Made by a program: the position numbers and the translations under genes. The notes beneath the pieces were generated by a model that did no database searches, was not told where the DNA came from, and saw nothing but the letters and a program-made list of their open reading frames with translations. This document shows, piece by piece, positions 39,101-50,807 of a stretch of DNA of 64,000 nt. The stretch is from Fomes fomentarius (taxonomy: Eukaryota > Basidiomycota > Agaricomycetes > Polyporales > Polyporaceae): positions 1,612,001-1,676,000 of the forward strand of contig JABYQN010000002.1 in NCBI GenBank assembly GCA_022606135.1, written 5' to 3'. How positions within the stretch are numbered: position 1 is the first letter of the stretch; every line of letters starts with the position of its first letter.

Positions 39101-40290
39101 TGAAGGAAAGCGCAAGACGATATCCGCTGGTGATGCGTTTCACTTCATGCTGGACGTCGGTGTACCAGGCCAGCATGGTCGTATCGGTGAGGCTGTTTGC
39201 GCTGCAGTCGTATACCTCCTTGGAGTCACCGTGAGAGACGTGCACTGCACCACCGTTGAACTTGGACGGGAGGACGACTACTATAGTCGCGAACATGCCA
39301 TTTTCCTTCTCAGTACTGCAGAATCCGTTGAATGATTGACATCGTGAAGGCAAGAGCGTACACTCACTCCACATGGGGAAGGAAGCTATGAAGAGAATTA
39401 TAATTTTTTCACGAAGTCGTACATGCAAGTCAATTATACGTACTGAGAACCCTTTTCATACAGCAACAATTTGTGTAAGTTGCATCGGGGTTGACTAGCT
39501 TCGTGATTCACTCCAAGAGCCTGACAGACGTCCAGGATTACTTGATCCATGAATTTGGCCCACGCCCTGTTCTCGAAATGAACCTAAAAATCCATAGGCT
39601 CAGCGCGCTTCCTAGACTGCACCCAGTCACAAGAGACATCCACCAGTTTACTATCAATTTCCCATGTATCGCGCACCGTCTTGTCCACGACAGTCTTGTT
39701 TGCCTTCCCGAATGGTGCTTGCTCTGCGCGTCCCTTGATGGCCTCTGCATCCCGGACGTTAAGGGGTAGTCCGACTGTCCCTAACCCTTTAATGGTAATG
39801 CATGGATTTGGAGCTTCTGGGCTTGCACGATGAAAGGAGAAAGACCTAGCGGAAGCCAGATCCTCTTTGAACAAAGTCTGTAGGGTGCGCTATACAGTTT
39901 ATAGTAAGCGGCATTGACCATGGCAGAAGCAATCATAAGCCATGTACCCGTATGCTCATATGCTCACCGCTGTTGCTATCGCTGCCTTCCTCAGAGTACC
40001 AGCCGTCTTCAGAGTCCGACTTGTTGCCGATGTACTGTCTTCGCGATTCGTCGCCGCAGTCGTCCATATCATCGTCGAGATCGTCATCATAGGACGTTCC
40101 AAGCCGTTTGCGCGGTGCACGGCCTGTCAAATATCTATGAAGGGCATATTAGGGTGACTAAACATATGGACACTACCTCCCGTAGTTTTACGCGCGGTTT
40201 GCTACATATGCCAGTAGATGTGATTGTCCTCAAGCTGTGCAATCTAGGTTGTATCAAAGAGTGGCCTACCTTTGTACGCTTGCCAGTCAT
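36163..40290 (-). CDS. Fe2OG-oxygenase (prolyl-4-hydroxylase-like) large protein, intact site
   Basis: Paralogue of the neighbour at 31713-35776. Start ATG at 40288-40290, 13-nt first exon (weak donor GTACAA), then MTGKRRAPRKRLG and a strongly acidic block (DDDLDDDMDD). The N-terminal domain has PNPCITIKGLGTVGLPLN. The catalytic fold reads YEKGSHFLPHVD, TEKENGMFATIVVVLPS, FNGGAVHVSHGD, TTMLAWYTDVQHEVK and SGYRLALSFNLVHT: H-x-D, distal His and Arg all present, as required for Fe(II) and 2-oxoglutarate. The H-x-D sits on an 18-nt micro-exon, 39368-39385. C-terminal to it are a long helical region, a Cys cluster (WRCDCIDCPQVRQFL) and a tail with two basic clusters (GKKRRL, AKKRQKKP), likely nuclear signals. 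The substrate is unknown; protein prolyl hydroxylation is a guess from the fold. Confidence 0.87.
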
Positions 40291-40497
40291 TACACGTAGT
40301 ATGTGTGGTTAGAGAAGTATTGGACCAGAAAGTCTGAGGTTAGGAAGCTAGGTCGTGGTGATTGTTGGTCAACGCATCCTGCCGGAACCCGCCCCGACAA
40401 AGACACGTGATCGTCGCGTTTCCAGCGTCTGAATTTCCTGCAGTGAGGTCACTGAGCAAAAATGCTGAGGCTCGCAGAAAGTTTGACTGAGACCACT
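40291..40497. promoter_or_regulatory. Divergent promoter, Fe2OG gene / NAF1
   Basis: 207 bp between the start codons of the intact Fe2OG gene and NAF1. No TATA box seen. Shared regulation with a ribosome-biogenesis gene is possible. Confidence 0.5.
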
Positions 40498-42359
40498 ATG
40501 TCTGCCGCCTTTTCCTTCCCTATTCCTTCTTCTGTCCCCCAAGATCTTCAGCTCATACAGGACATTGTTGGCGAATTACCACCTCCACCAACGAACAAGC
40601 TAAGCGAGAAGGTTCACTCCGATAACGAGCATGGGACGGATAGTGACACAGACAGTGAAGAGGAGGTCGAGGCGGGCATCCTGGGTGATGCAGAAAACGG
40701 AGATGTGTAAGCGTGACACGTTGTCTGTCTATTGTTGATCCTCTCAACTCAGATGCAGTCCTTCTGAGTCTACGAGCGAGTCCGATTCGGGGACCGATTC
40801 GGACACGGACTCTGAAGAGGCACAGGTGGGCAAGACACGGCTAGTACGACCGCCACCCGCCGAGGCAGATGTAGATGATGATGAGGCAGCAGAAACTTCG
40901 GAAAACAATGTCCGAACGAAAAATGAAGCTGTTGAGGTCGAAATCGTTGTGCCGGAAATTTCGGAAGTTGGTCCGGACGAGCAATTGGAGGGGGTCGGCG
41001 AGGTCATGAACATCATCGACAAACTGGTCATAGTCAAAGGCACTCCTTCTGGGATCGTGAACAGGGGTTCTGAGAAGGCCCTTGACTCTGACACACTGCT
41101 GGTCTTTGAGGACCGGAAAGTCTTGGGATACGTACGTCAACGATTTATCCCAAACATATACCTTCGCAACAGTGTTGACCTTGCAACAGATATTCGAAAC
41201 ATTTGGCCCTACCAGCGAGCCTCTATATCAAGTCAGGTTCAACCAGAAGTACCCCCTAGATGCAGAGAAGGTCCGCGTAGGCCGCCCTGTATTCCACGTT
41301 CCTGCCAAAAGCAACTATGTTTTCGTACAACAACTCCGGCTCCTCAAGGGCAGTGACGCCAGTAACGTGCATGATGAGGAACCTGGCGACGACGAATTGG
41401 AGTTTTCTGACGACGAACAAGAGGCAGCCTACAAAAGAACACAAGTTAAACGGTGAGTACCACGGCACTTCCCAGCGATTATCCAAGTTTCGCTAACAGT
41501 TTGTAGAAGAGAACAATCGCGTTCACGTTCTGTGGTCTCAACAAGACACAGTACACCCGTCCCGTCGCATTTGCGAGACCAAGACATGGCTGATGACCCT
41601 TATGGAGGATCCTCCTTCGACAAAACCCGGTACAACGATGCGGGCCTGGCAGGTCCTTCACGGCCGGCTCCCATACCGTACGACGACCCTTACTCAGATG
41701 CTTACGGTAGTGCTCCTCCAGAGTTGAAGAGTGAGGAGGGAGATTCGAAACCGCCCCCCTCTCCGTATGAACCCTCTCGTGGTCGTGGGCGGGGACGTGG
41801 GCGCGGTGGCTCGGTTCGTGACTATCCTCCCTATAGAGAAGACTCCAATCGCGGGGGTCGAGGACGCGGCAGGCGACATCATGATCGTGGTCGTGGCCGC
41901 GGGCGAGGGTACGAACACAGAGTATCCTCTGATCCTTGGTCTGGCAGGGAAGGCCCCATAACATCGGACTACGGCCAGTCAGCTCCACGACCCATGTCAC
42001 CAACGTCACTGGCCATCGCCCGCGCGACTGGACAGTGTGCCGATGGCTCTTCCGTTCCCCCTAACATGGGAGGTGGTGCTGGCTGGGGATACCCGCAGCA
42101 TCCCATGCAGCCGTTTGATTTCTCCCTCCAACCCCAGTTTCCTCTTGTTCAGCCCCATATCCAGCCCCATATCAATCCTCGGTTTGCCGCAAACTTTGCC
42201 ATGGCGAACATGGGCATGAGCTACGGAGGGTATCCTGCACAATCTGCGCCTTACAGCAACGATACCGCCGGGTATGCCGTTGGTGGTTATGGCTCTGGTC
42301 ACTGGAATGGCGACTGGGACACATCTCAACCGCCGTACAGGGAAGATGGTGGCAATTAA
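40498..42359 (+). CDS. NAF1: H/ACA snoRNP assembly factor NAF1
   Basis: Four exons. The N-terminus has MSAAFSFPIPSSVPQDLQLI and two Ser/Asp/Glu-rich blocks (DSDTDSEEE). The central Gar1/Naf1-type beta-barrel is clear: LVIVKGTPSGIVNRGSEKAL, LDSDTLLVFEDRKVLGY joined over an intron to IFETFGPTSEPLYQVRFN, then DAEKVRVGRPVFHVP. The tail is long, with an RGG/RGR region (GRGRGRGRGG, GRGRGR) and a Pro/Gly/Tyr-rich end. NAF1 binds Cbf5/dyskerin and delivers H/ACA RNPs before being replaced by Gar1, so it acts in the nucleoplasm. An upstream in-frame ATG at 40462 would add 12 residues. Confidence 0.92.
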
Positions 42360-42636
42360 AGTAGCTTATGTAGGGTCTGATTTTCGTCGTTTGTGCTATC
42401 TCACATCTGTAACAGCTATGTATCTAATCCTTTGGTTTTTTGTGCTGATATCCTTTGGATCGTATTGAGTGTTGAGTCAATGGCGTCCGGCAATCCCGAT
42501 TTGGAATGAACTCTTCTCAGTGTTCGAGCGCCAACAAAGCCCCGAAAGCGGTGGATGGATTGAAGTCGCTCGACGCTGCTGAGCTCGGCTTCCCGTGCTC
42601 CATCACTCTGCCTGTCTTGTTCTGCTCGTCGTGAAC

Positions 42637-44718
42637 ATGAAAACTGTCCCCAAGAAAGCCTCCGTCAGGGGGTCGCGCGCTGGGAGCTCCCAACAGCCGA
42701 CGGCGTCCTCGTCATCTCCCGCGCCTCCCCAACAACGAGTGCAGTCGCCACAGACTCCCGCGCAGGCGTCGAGCTCAAAGGACGGAGTGAAGACACGACA
42801 AAAGCGCGTTCTGCCCACGCGCTCGCGTCGCGGCGGACCCGGAGTGGGGAGCTGCGAGACAGACGTGATGATCCTCGAGACGTTGAAGCGCAAACGTACG
42901 TTCCCTTCTCATTCGCCCCCTTTCTTCTCCCGTCGCTTGCCCTCTCTCCCCTTCTGCCTCTCCTTGTCACATCCGACCCATGTCAACACGCGTCGCACAC
43001 GCTTACGCCCCTACGCGCAGTCGAGAGCGAACCGCTCATCCCCGCGACGACCCAGTTCCTGCTGACGACGAACTCGGCGCTCATCCCGCCCCCCGCCGCG
43101 CCCGCGTCTGAAGCAGCACACGACCCGGAGACACGGCTCAACACGATGGCATACGGACGCTACTTTGAACGGCCGGAAGTGCGCAAGGCGTACAAAGAGC
43201 AGCTGCTCATCCAGACCCCGGAGTTCGCGGAGCTGCCGCAGGATGCCCATGTTGGAGGCCGCTTCCGCCCGCGCGGCTCAGAAGACGTTCGTCCACTTCA
43301 CTGTTGTATATATCGCACGTACTCACGTGTGCCTGCCCCTCCTTATACATACACGAATATGACACGGAATGCACGCTGGCTCCCTGTACCTCTGCCCTGT
43401 CTGACCGCAAATCCAGGAGTCCGTCGATACCTCGGACGCTGCGTATGAGAAACGCCATCGCAAGTACGAGACGTTCGAGAAGCGACAGCGGTTGCGCGAG
43501 AAGGAGAAGCTGAAGCACGAGCATTACAAGCTTAAGGAACGTATCGATCAGCTGCGCGCTATGGACACTTCGGCCTTCCTCGCTATCCCTGCGTCGGAAT
43601 TCGAGGAGCCAAGCGCTCCCGGTCCTTCAGTCCAGCCCGACAATTCCGTCGACACCTTTAATTTGCACGGTGCCGCTGCATATCATGAAGGTGAACGTCG
43701 GCGGAAGGAGATGCTCGAGGTTGCGTTGTCGCTCGAGCAACGGTACCGGACGCTGTTGCCTCCAGACCGACGGTGGATGGAGAAGAAGTCGGACAAATCC
43801 CCAAGCAAGAGGGCGTCTATCGACGCCATGGCAGTCGAGGAGGAGGATGGAGAAGAGGAGGTAGAACCAGGAGAAGAGGTCGAGGAGCAGGCAGAGGAGG
43901 AAGTCGAGGACGAAGCTACTGAGGAAGAAAGCGGGGACGAAGTTGAAGTGGTTGAAGAGGAACCCGGGAAGGAACCTGCGGATGACGGCGAGTCCGAGGT
44001 CGACCCTGAAGAAATCGAGCAGCGCAAGTCGAAGAAGCTTAAACTTCGCATCAAGTTCCCCCCGCGCATGTTCTCGTCGAAACAGGAGTCCAAGCCGCCG
44101 CCCTCGCGAGGCGGGGGAAAGCAAATCACACTCTCGCCGTTTTTCAAGCATTCGGGTGGCGGCAAAGGTCCGTTGACCAGCTCGCCTCTTCGTTCCAGAT
44201 CATACGCGGGCCCCGACACTACGAAGTATGGGAGATATTCGGCAGAGTCTGAGACGCTCCCGCAAGCACCTTCGACGAAGCGACAACGGGTGGACACATC
44301 CGCATCCGCTTCAGCGAGGTCAAAGTCGTCGAAGGTGTCGAAGTCGACCAACGGCGTTAACACTAGTGACTCAGTCTCGTCTACTGGTAAGTCATTGCAG
44401 GCCGTATCGTCCCCTGTATCATTTGACACCTCTTATGCAGGTCATTCGAGTAAGAAGGAGCCAACGCCGTGTGTGCTCATGATCGCCGCGCTGCGTCAGT
44501 CAAGTGCTCCTACAGCCAGGAAGACGCAACGCCATGTCACTGCATTCGGAACACGTGTGCCTCCTGAGCTCGAGGAGGTACGCGATTTCGAAGTTCCTGA
44601 ATGGGTGCTAGCAACGGGTAGCGCGAGCGAGGATGGAGACCGTGAAGGCTCGTACGAATACCCTCACTCGCATGGAGGTTATTCAGCATCAGTCACTGAA
44701 TCGGATCCTGGGACATGA
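42637..44718 (+). CDS. SAS4/PEHE-like chromatin-complex protein
   Basis: Exons 42637-42895, 43021 to about 43287, and from about 43418, with a further intron near 44386-44440. The basic Ser/Pro N-terminus is followed by LESEPLIPATTQFLLTTN, YFERPEVRKAYKEQLL and a coil-forming block, EKRHRKYETFEKRQRLREKE, then KHEHYKLKERIDQLRAMD. This block resembles the SAS4/PEHE domain that links MYST-type histone acetyltransferases to their partners. A long Glu-rich acidic stretch (VEEEDGEEEVEPGEEVEE) precedes KKLKLRIKFPP, and the C-terminus is Ser-rich. The assignment rests on memory of the domain; a role in an acetyltransferase complex is an inference. The donor of the second intron (GTTCGT) is weak but keeps the frame. 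Confidence 0.6.
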
Positions 44719-44834
44719 AGCAAGTTGCGGACATCACGCTCACCCGTATATTCTACCATTATATCCTCTTGACTCCGTTGGCTGTAGTAGCGTATGTATA
44801 TCATATGTATTACCCAAGGTTCTAACAAAGACGT

Positions 44835-45662
44835 CTATTGAGGCGTTGCCTGTGCTCCCTGCCCGCCAACGAACTTCTGGACGACCGTCAACATGCGGAC
44901 CCGTGACTGCAGTCCCACATCTCTATTCCGCGACAACACGAATTCTCCCAGTCCAGAAGGCCCAAGTTTCTTGACATCAGTTGTGGGGAAAGGGCGGGCA
45001 TAGCGACAGTAGTCGCCAGCAGTCCTCTCCAAGAGGAGCTGTACACGGGCTTGCGAAGGACTGATGCTGGCAGAGTTTGCAACAACAGATGGTGTGTTCA
45101 ACTGAGCCGCAGGAGTAAAGAGCTCGTCGAAGCCCGCGAGCTCAACCTGAGCTGCGATCGGGATAACTACTCGGTCCCTCTTGGGCGAGGACGCTGCCTG
45201 CCTCTGCTCAACGTGAGACTGTTCGGAGTCCTGGGCTTCCGCAGGTGGAGCACGTCCGTTCTTGTCATTGTTGTTCTGGCGAGCCTGCCAGCCCTGTGGA
45301 CGAGGGCCTCCGTTTGTCTGCCGAGGGGCGTTGGCGTTGCGGGGTGCACCGTTGTGGCGGGGACGGTTATCCCCTTCTCGTCTGGGACCGCGGTTCTGAC
45401 TGGGTGCAGAACCTCGGGGGATGTCAGCAGAAGGAACGCGCCATGACGACGACTGGAGGCACGCACGAGCTCTGATAGTGATATCGCCCAGGTTCTGCGC
45501 AAGAGGCACTCCCCGCTTCTTGGCTTCAGTAGCAGGTGTGGACGTGACTGCCTCGGAGGAGTTGAAACGCACGCATGACGGTGCCCGCTGGATGGCTGGC
45601 GCAGCGCTTCGAGCGAGCGAGGCCGCCGTGGATGGTATAGACGACGGGAAACGGGCAAGCAT
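44835..45662 (-). CDS. Orphan mitochondrial-targeted protein
   Basis: Single open frame of 275 residues from the ATG at 45660-45662; the frame extends upstream but without ATG. The first 40 residues ([20 protein letters not shown] and on) are rich in Ala, Ser and Arg and lack acids, a good mitochondrial presequence. The middle is a low-complexity Asn/Arg/Gly/Pro linker ([18 protein letters not shown]). The C-terminal 90 residues look folded ([40 protein letters not shown]). I do not recognise the family; a mitochondrial ribosome or RNA-binding role is only a guess from composition. Convergent with the SAS4-like gene, divergent from the DHHC gene. Confidence 0.7.
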   Translation of the reverse strand: MLARFPSSIPSTAASLARSAAPAIQRAPSCVRFNSSEAVTSTPATEAKKRGVPLAQNLGDITIRARACLQSSSWRVPSADIPRGSAPSQNRGPRREGDNRPRHNGAPRNANAPRQTNGGPRPQGWQARQNNNDKNGRAPPAEAQDSEQSHVEQRQAASSPKRDRVVIPIAAQVELAGFDELFTPAAQLNTPSVVANSASISPSQARVQLLLERTAGDYCRYARPFPTTDVKKLGPSGLGEFVLSRNRDVGLQSRVRMLTVVQKFVGGQGAQATPQ

Positions 45663-45876
45663 GGGGATGTCGAGCTCGGGGACCAAAGTGTCCTCAGTGA
45701 GCTCAGAGCTGGACCGTGACGGAGATTCTGAAGGTGTGCAGGAGACGCGCAGCGGCACGAATGCGCTTCACGGCAATATGGGTACGGCGACGCGGAAGGC
45801 AGCGCCGTGCCGCAGCCCAGGCTGGCTCACACTGCTCTCTTTGCTTTTCACTTCCATCTCTGGCTCCTGGTCTCGC
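45663..45876. promoter_or_regulatory. Divergent promoter, mitochondrial orphan / DHHC gene
   Basis: 214 bp between the chosen start codons. The region stays open in both directions, so longer N-termini are possible: an in-frame ATG at 45778 would add 33 residues to the DHHC protein. Family patterns favour the later start. Confidence 0.45.
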
Positions 45877-47914
45877 ATGGGGCGACTCACTGGCCGGCTG
45901 TTTGTATTCTTCACGACATGTCTCATCTGCTTCATAGCGTACTCGCCACAAATCTTCGTAATATGGCCTTGGTACGGTCGCGAGCTCTCTATTGAGCTTA
46001 TAAAGCTGTTGTTGCCTTTCAAGTGAGTACGGTCGTACAGTCAGCTCCTAGTGTTTCTGATGTGTCTATGCAGTATACTAGTAGGCATGCTTCTGTGGAA
46101 CTACAGGTTATGTGTAATAACAGAGCCTGGGAGGGTACCCCGTCATGGGTATGTGCGTCATAGGTGCCCTCGTACATATGGTTGAACTGGCTTCCCAGAG
46201 GCCGGACGTGAACGACGCGGATGGATACGAAGTAAAGAAACTCACAAGAGGTCCACGATACTGCCGCGCATGCGAGAACTTCAAGCCTCCACGAGCACAC
46301 CATTGTAGCCAGTGCAAACGGTACGCGTATGTCATACTGCTGCGCATTTCCAATGTTCACGCGTACGCTCAATTGGAAGATGTGTACTCCGTATGGGTAT
46401 GTGCTCCCGCTCCGGAAGACGTTCTATCATTCAACTGGCCACATAGACCACCATTGCCCATGGGTGAATAACTGCGTCGGCCACTTCAACTACGGACACT
46501 TCGTCCGATTCCTCTTCTACGTCGACGTAGCATGCACCTATCACCTTGTCATGATCACAAGACGTGTGCTAGGGAATACAACATATTGGGTACTCGGCAC
46601 ATTTGTCTAGTTATGGTCGTAGCTCATCGGCTACCCAGGATGAGCCTAGCGGTCGAGAGCTAATCTTTATCATCCTGAACTATGCTACTTGCATCCCTGT
46701 CTTGCTGTCCGTCGGCATATTCAGGTGAGTTCCTCTATGCATCGTAACCAAGGCTCTGCTCAATAATCATAATTCAACCTTCGTAAAGTCTCTACCACTT
46801 TTACTCCCTTCTTGGTAACAGCACAACTATCGAGGGCTGGGAGAAAGACAAGGTGGCAACTCTTGTTCGTCGTGGAAGAATACGGGAGGTATGGAACTCA
46901 CTGTCCGTATCGCACTACCGTGCTCATCATGCCATCCACTAGATCAAGTTTCCGTATAACCTAGGGATGCGTCGGAACATTAACTCCGTCCTCGGACCCA
47001 ACCCTCTCTTGTGGTGCTGTCCGGCCGCTCCACCCGGGAACGGCCTGAAGTACCCCCTTGCTGATGGCGATGGTAAGTGGATCGAGTTCTCGGTGATGCG
47101 GCACAACGGCGAGGACGAGGAAGCGTACGGTGTGGACGGCGACTACTTGCCCGAAGCCTGACACGGATCGCCAGCACGCGCGAGACGCTGCTACGCAACG
47201 ACACGGGATGCAGGTGTGCAGCCTCACGACCCTGACATCATGAAGTAAGCACTCACACACAACTCATACCTTCTTTGCTCGTAGTGTTACCGACCGCTGC
47301 TGTCTTCCTTCGTCTTCCGCTCTCCCGTCCGCTCTCACCTCTTCCGTCTCTCTTATGCATACATTCCATGATGCTAACCCATTTTCTCTTCAGACTCGGA
47401 CGGTGAAGAGTGGCCCCCGAAAGACCCAGATGCATACATATACCCTGACGAAGACCCCAACCACAAATTCGAGCTTCCCGCCTCTCCCTGGACGTACGAG
47501 AACGGTTCGGTCAATCCCGATCTGCAGCCGACTACTACCCGCCGCCGTCGCCCGGGTACACGAACCAAGGCTGTAGAGGGACCATATTCCTCTGTCCCGC
47601 CGTACCACCCTGACTACGGTCGGCAAGAGACCTATCCCGTCTCGTCGGAGGATGATGAGGACGATGACCAGTACAACCAGATCGGTCGTCCACGCGAGTT
47701 TGTCCGGAGAGGCTCGGAGGGGTATGAAGTGCGGCCTATCGACAGGGAAGTGCTGTTGCGACAGTACATCGAGGATGAGACCACGAGACCTGGGCGGTAC
47801 CAGCTCTATGTACCAGATCCACCGAGTGAGCCGGAAAGCGGAGGCGAGGAAGAACAGATACCCTTGGGCGAGAATCTGGAAAGTCGGCGGGCAGCGAACG
47901 GATCCGCCGTGTAG
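45877..47914 (+). CDS. PFA4: DHHC palmitoyltransferase, Pfa4 type
   Basis: Protein S-acyltransferase of the ER membrane. The N-terminus [20 protein letters not shown] starts the first span and ends in [10 protein letters not shown]. After the second span ([19 protein letters not shown]) comes the zinc-binding Cys-rich domain: [20 protein letters not shown], then [20 protein letters not shown] with the catalytic Cys of DHHC. The CVLRM part is on a 17-nt exon (46380-46396) between 59-nt and 50-nt introns. Two further spans follow ([35 protein letters not shown]), then [18 protein letters not shown], the usual post-DHHC motif. The cytosolic tail is acidic and polar. A 321-nt intron (47073-47393) with a perfect GTAAGT donor separates LADGDD from [11 protein letters not shown]. 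Confidence 0.92.
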
Positions 47915-48125
47915 AGAGAGGGGTCGTTGTGGACTTCTGACATTGACAACTCGGACTGCACTCACGCATGACTTGCAAGGTATTACTACTCTATAATGTT
48001 GTACACACGCTACACGAGAATGGCAACTCAGAGAGCAAAAGAAGACAGACACATGGATGGAGTGCTCAAGCAAAAGGACCTGAAGCTGGAAACTGAATGC
48101 ATGAACCCGAACGTTCGTATCGATC

Positions 48126-50476
48126 TCAAAACCCAGCCCGGTCCAGATAGACCTTCCAGACCATGCCGCCCTTCTCGCCGACCTCCAGCTGGCTCATGCC
48201 GGGCGGAACCTGCACCTCCCACGTCTCGCCTTCGTTGTCGTTGCCTGGGATGATAACCCCGTTTAGCTTCACCTGCAGTTCCCCGGTCGGCACGTTCACG
48301 TCCACCGCCTTCCTCTTCTTCTTCGGATTGGAAACTCTCGTCCTCCTGCGTTTCCGAGGTCGCCCTGGGGCCTTCTTCTTAGCAGGGGCAACAGCCTCCT
48401 GCTCTTCCTGCTCTTCCTCTTCCTCTTCTTCTTGCCGCCGAGGCTCGTCGTCCTCGCTGCTGTCGTCCTCCTCGTCGCCGCGCTGGCTGAGGAACGTAAC
48501 GTCGGAGACGACGAGAGCAGTCTCATGGCCGCTCAGTCGTAGCGCCCAAGTCCTCACTTCGTCTGTATGGTCGAGGATGAGTCTCCGGAAGTATGGAAGC
48601 GTCGTGACGACAGCATGCTTCAAAGGGTGCGCGTATTGTTGTGCAGGGGGTGGCGAAGGGCGCCGCGTGACTGCAGGAACGGGGGCTGTAGAGGATGCCG
48701 CGACGCTCGAGCTGGTAATTGCTGGGGAAGCGGCAGAAGCCTTCGGAGGAGCAGGGGCTAGAGCCGGTGATTGGTAGAATGGAAGAGTTTGGAAGGGAGC
48801 CCCATTAGCGGGAGCAGCTGGCGCCAAGGGTATGGGTGTTCGTAGGGTCGATGTATGCGCGGGCTTCTGTGCCTGGGGAGCGATCGCTGGTATTGAGGGT
48901 GTCGGTGCGAGTACGGGCCCACGTGGCGTGGTCGAAGAATTCTGTGTGGGGATGGGCGCAGATGTCGGAGGGATAGCCGGCGTCGCGGATTGAGCCTTGA
49001 CGGTGTGTGGCAGTCGAAGAGAATGTGCAGGGACTGCGGCCGGAGCAACATCCTTCTTCGACGACCCTTGCGAGGTTGCGGATGCGTGATTGTGACCACG
49101 CACTGTAATCGAGTTTGACGAAGGAAGAGACGGAGATGAGGCGGTGATAGGTGTTGGTAGAGCTGGTGGGGCCGCATGTTGAGGTAGCTTGAGTTTAATC
49201 TTTGTTGGATGTGCACTCGAGTTGGCGTACGCAGGTATTGTGAACGGCTCAGGAAGATCAGACATCAACTTCCTGAAGTACTCCTATATCATGGGTCAGT
49301 AAATCGCGCCGCAAATGCCTGTAAGCCGACGCACCCGCAACGCCACTGCATCCTCCCATATTTGCGTATGTTCCTGGTTAAACTCCAACGCATTCGAGAA
49401 AACAAGCTCCACGTCGTTCGCAAAGTCGACCGGCTGCGGATACTCCTTCTGCTTCAGTTTCTTCTACTATGTGGGTTAGTCAACGAGATACGAGCACATA
49501 TCTCAGATTAACACGCACAAAAACATTTCCGATGCATTGAGGCTTCTTGATGATGGTGTAATAGATGGGCCACTGTTTACGACTCGGAAGTTCCATGAAC
49601 TGCATCGAGAGGACCCGGCCACTGTCAATTGTTAGCGAGAGTTGCTGACATCGAAGTATAACATAGCACCTACTGTTCATCTGTCTTGTCGACCAACTTC
49701 TGCAGTCTTGTCTTCAAAAGTCGATAGGCTGATGAGGCCTTCTTCTTCTCTTCATCTTCCGAACCTTCGTCCCCGTTGCCTGCGATACGATTGTACTCTT
49801 TAGTAGATAGTTTCTGGAGAAACGACTGTGTGAGGCGACCGTCGACGGGGTAGAGCAACGCGAAGTACTCTGCGCTATCGCACTCACATGCAAGAACTTT
49901 GCGTCCTTGAATATCTGACTGTCCTTCATGTTATACCGCTTGGCATTGCGGAAGCACGTTTCCAAATCTTGCAACACATCCTGAAGAGACGCATACTCTC
50001 TCAATTCGAGCTTGGACTTGATATCGTCGAGGGCTATGGGATGCTTGATCAAGGCATAATAGTCTGGATACTGTCGTTTCGAGGGAAGACGCATGAACTG
50101 GAATGAGGCGATTTGGCCACTGGAAGAGGAAGAGGACGCATGAGCAAAAGTACGGACATGGCGGTGGGCGGTTAGGAAGATGAGACGGGAGTCTGGGGGG
50201 AGGAATAGGCCAGATCACGCACTCCTTGTTGACCGCATCCTTCACCGTCTGCCACAGCTGCAGGCCCTTCTCCTTCACTGTCGCCTTGTCCTCCACGTCT
50301 CCCACTGCGTTCTCAGCGCCCTCATTCGCTGCGCCGTTCGCAGTTGCCGCCTCTGCGTGCTGCTTGCTGTCGGGGCTTGTGTTACTCGTGGCAGGGGCCT
50401 CCTTCCGACGTTTGGCGCGCGGTGCGTCGAGGTCCACTCCTGCCGCCGCGAAGTTCCTCGCTTCTCTTTTCGACAT
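48126..50476 (-). CDS. Tandem-bromodomain chromatin remodeller subunit, RSC4-like
   Basis: Minus-strand gene with six or more exons. A basic N-terminus (MSKREARNFAAAGVDLDAPR, AKRRKEA) precedes two bromodomains. The first shows RLPSKRQYPDYYALIKHPIA, the acetyl-lysine Asn in CFRNAKRYNMKDSQIF. The second shows ELPSRKQWPIYYTIIKKPQC and VFSNALEFNQEHTQIWEDAV with its Asn. A long Pro/Ala/Ser-rich linker follows, then a folded C-terminal segment (HALKHAVVTT-like, FRRLILDHTDEVRTWALRLS), an acidic run, an AT-hook-like APGRPRKRRR and a final beta-rich domain (GELQVKLNGVIIPG, TWEVQVPPGMSQLEVGE). This matches RSC4/Polybromo-type subunits of SWI/SNF-family complexes that read acetylated histone H3. Confidence 0.85.
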
Positions 50477-50807
50477 TACTAGGCCTACGACAACGAGTAC
50501 CTTCCGGTTGTTCGAGTTACTGTGGGTAGGAGAGGCGACAATGTCGATAAATGCCCTTGGGATGCTGTCTGGTCCGACGGACCACTGCTGGATGCAACCA
50601 TCCCGATTCAGTAATCATGGCACGTGACCTGGACGCGTCGCGACACGCCACCTATGAAAAGGCTGCTCTTCTCCTCTTCTTCTTGTTCTCTTTGGCATGC
50701 ACGACGAACTATCGTTACATTCTACAAATAACCCAAGTATGCTACAGTAGTATTGTGCGAAGTGAAATGAAGGAATGAGCGGATTGCTACGGAATATTCA
50801 AACAAAG
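50477..50807. other. Spacer between RSC4-like and P450 genes
   Basis: 331 bp: promoter of the RSC4-like gene and 3' end of the P450, same strand. AT-rich part near 50690-50760 probably contains polyadenylation signals of the P450. No gene seen. Confidence 0.5.
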
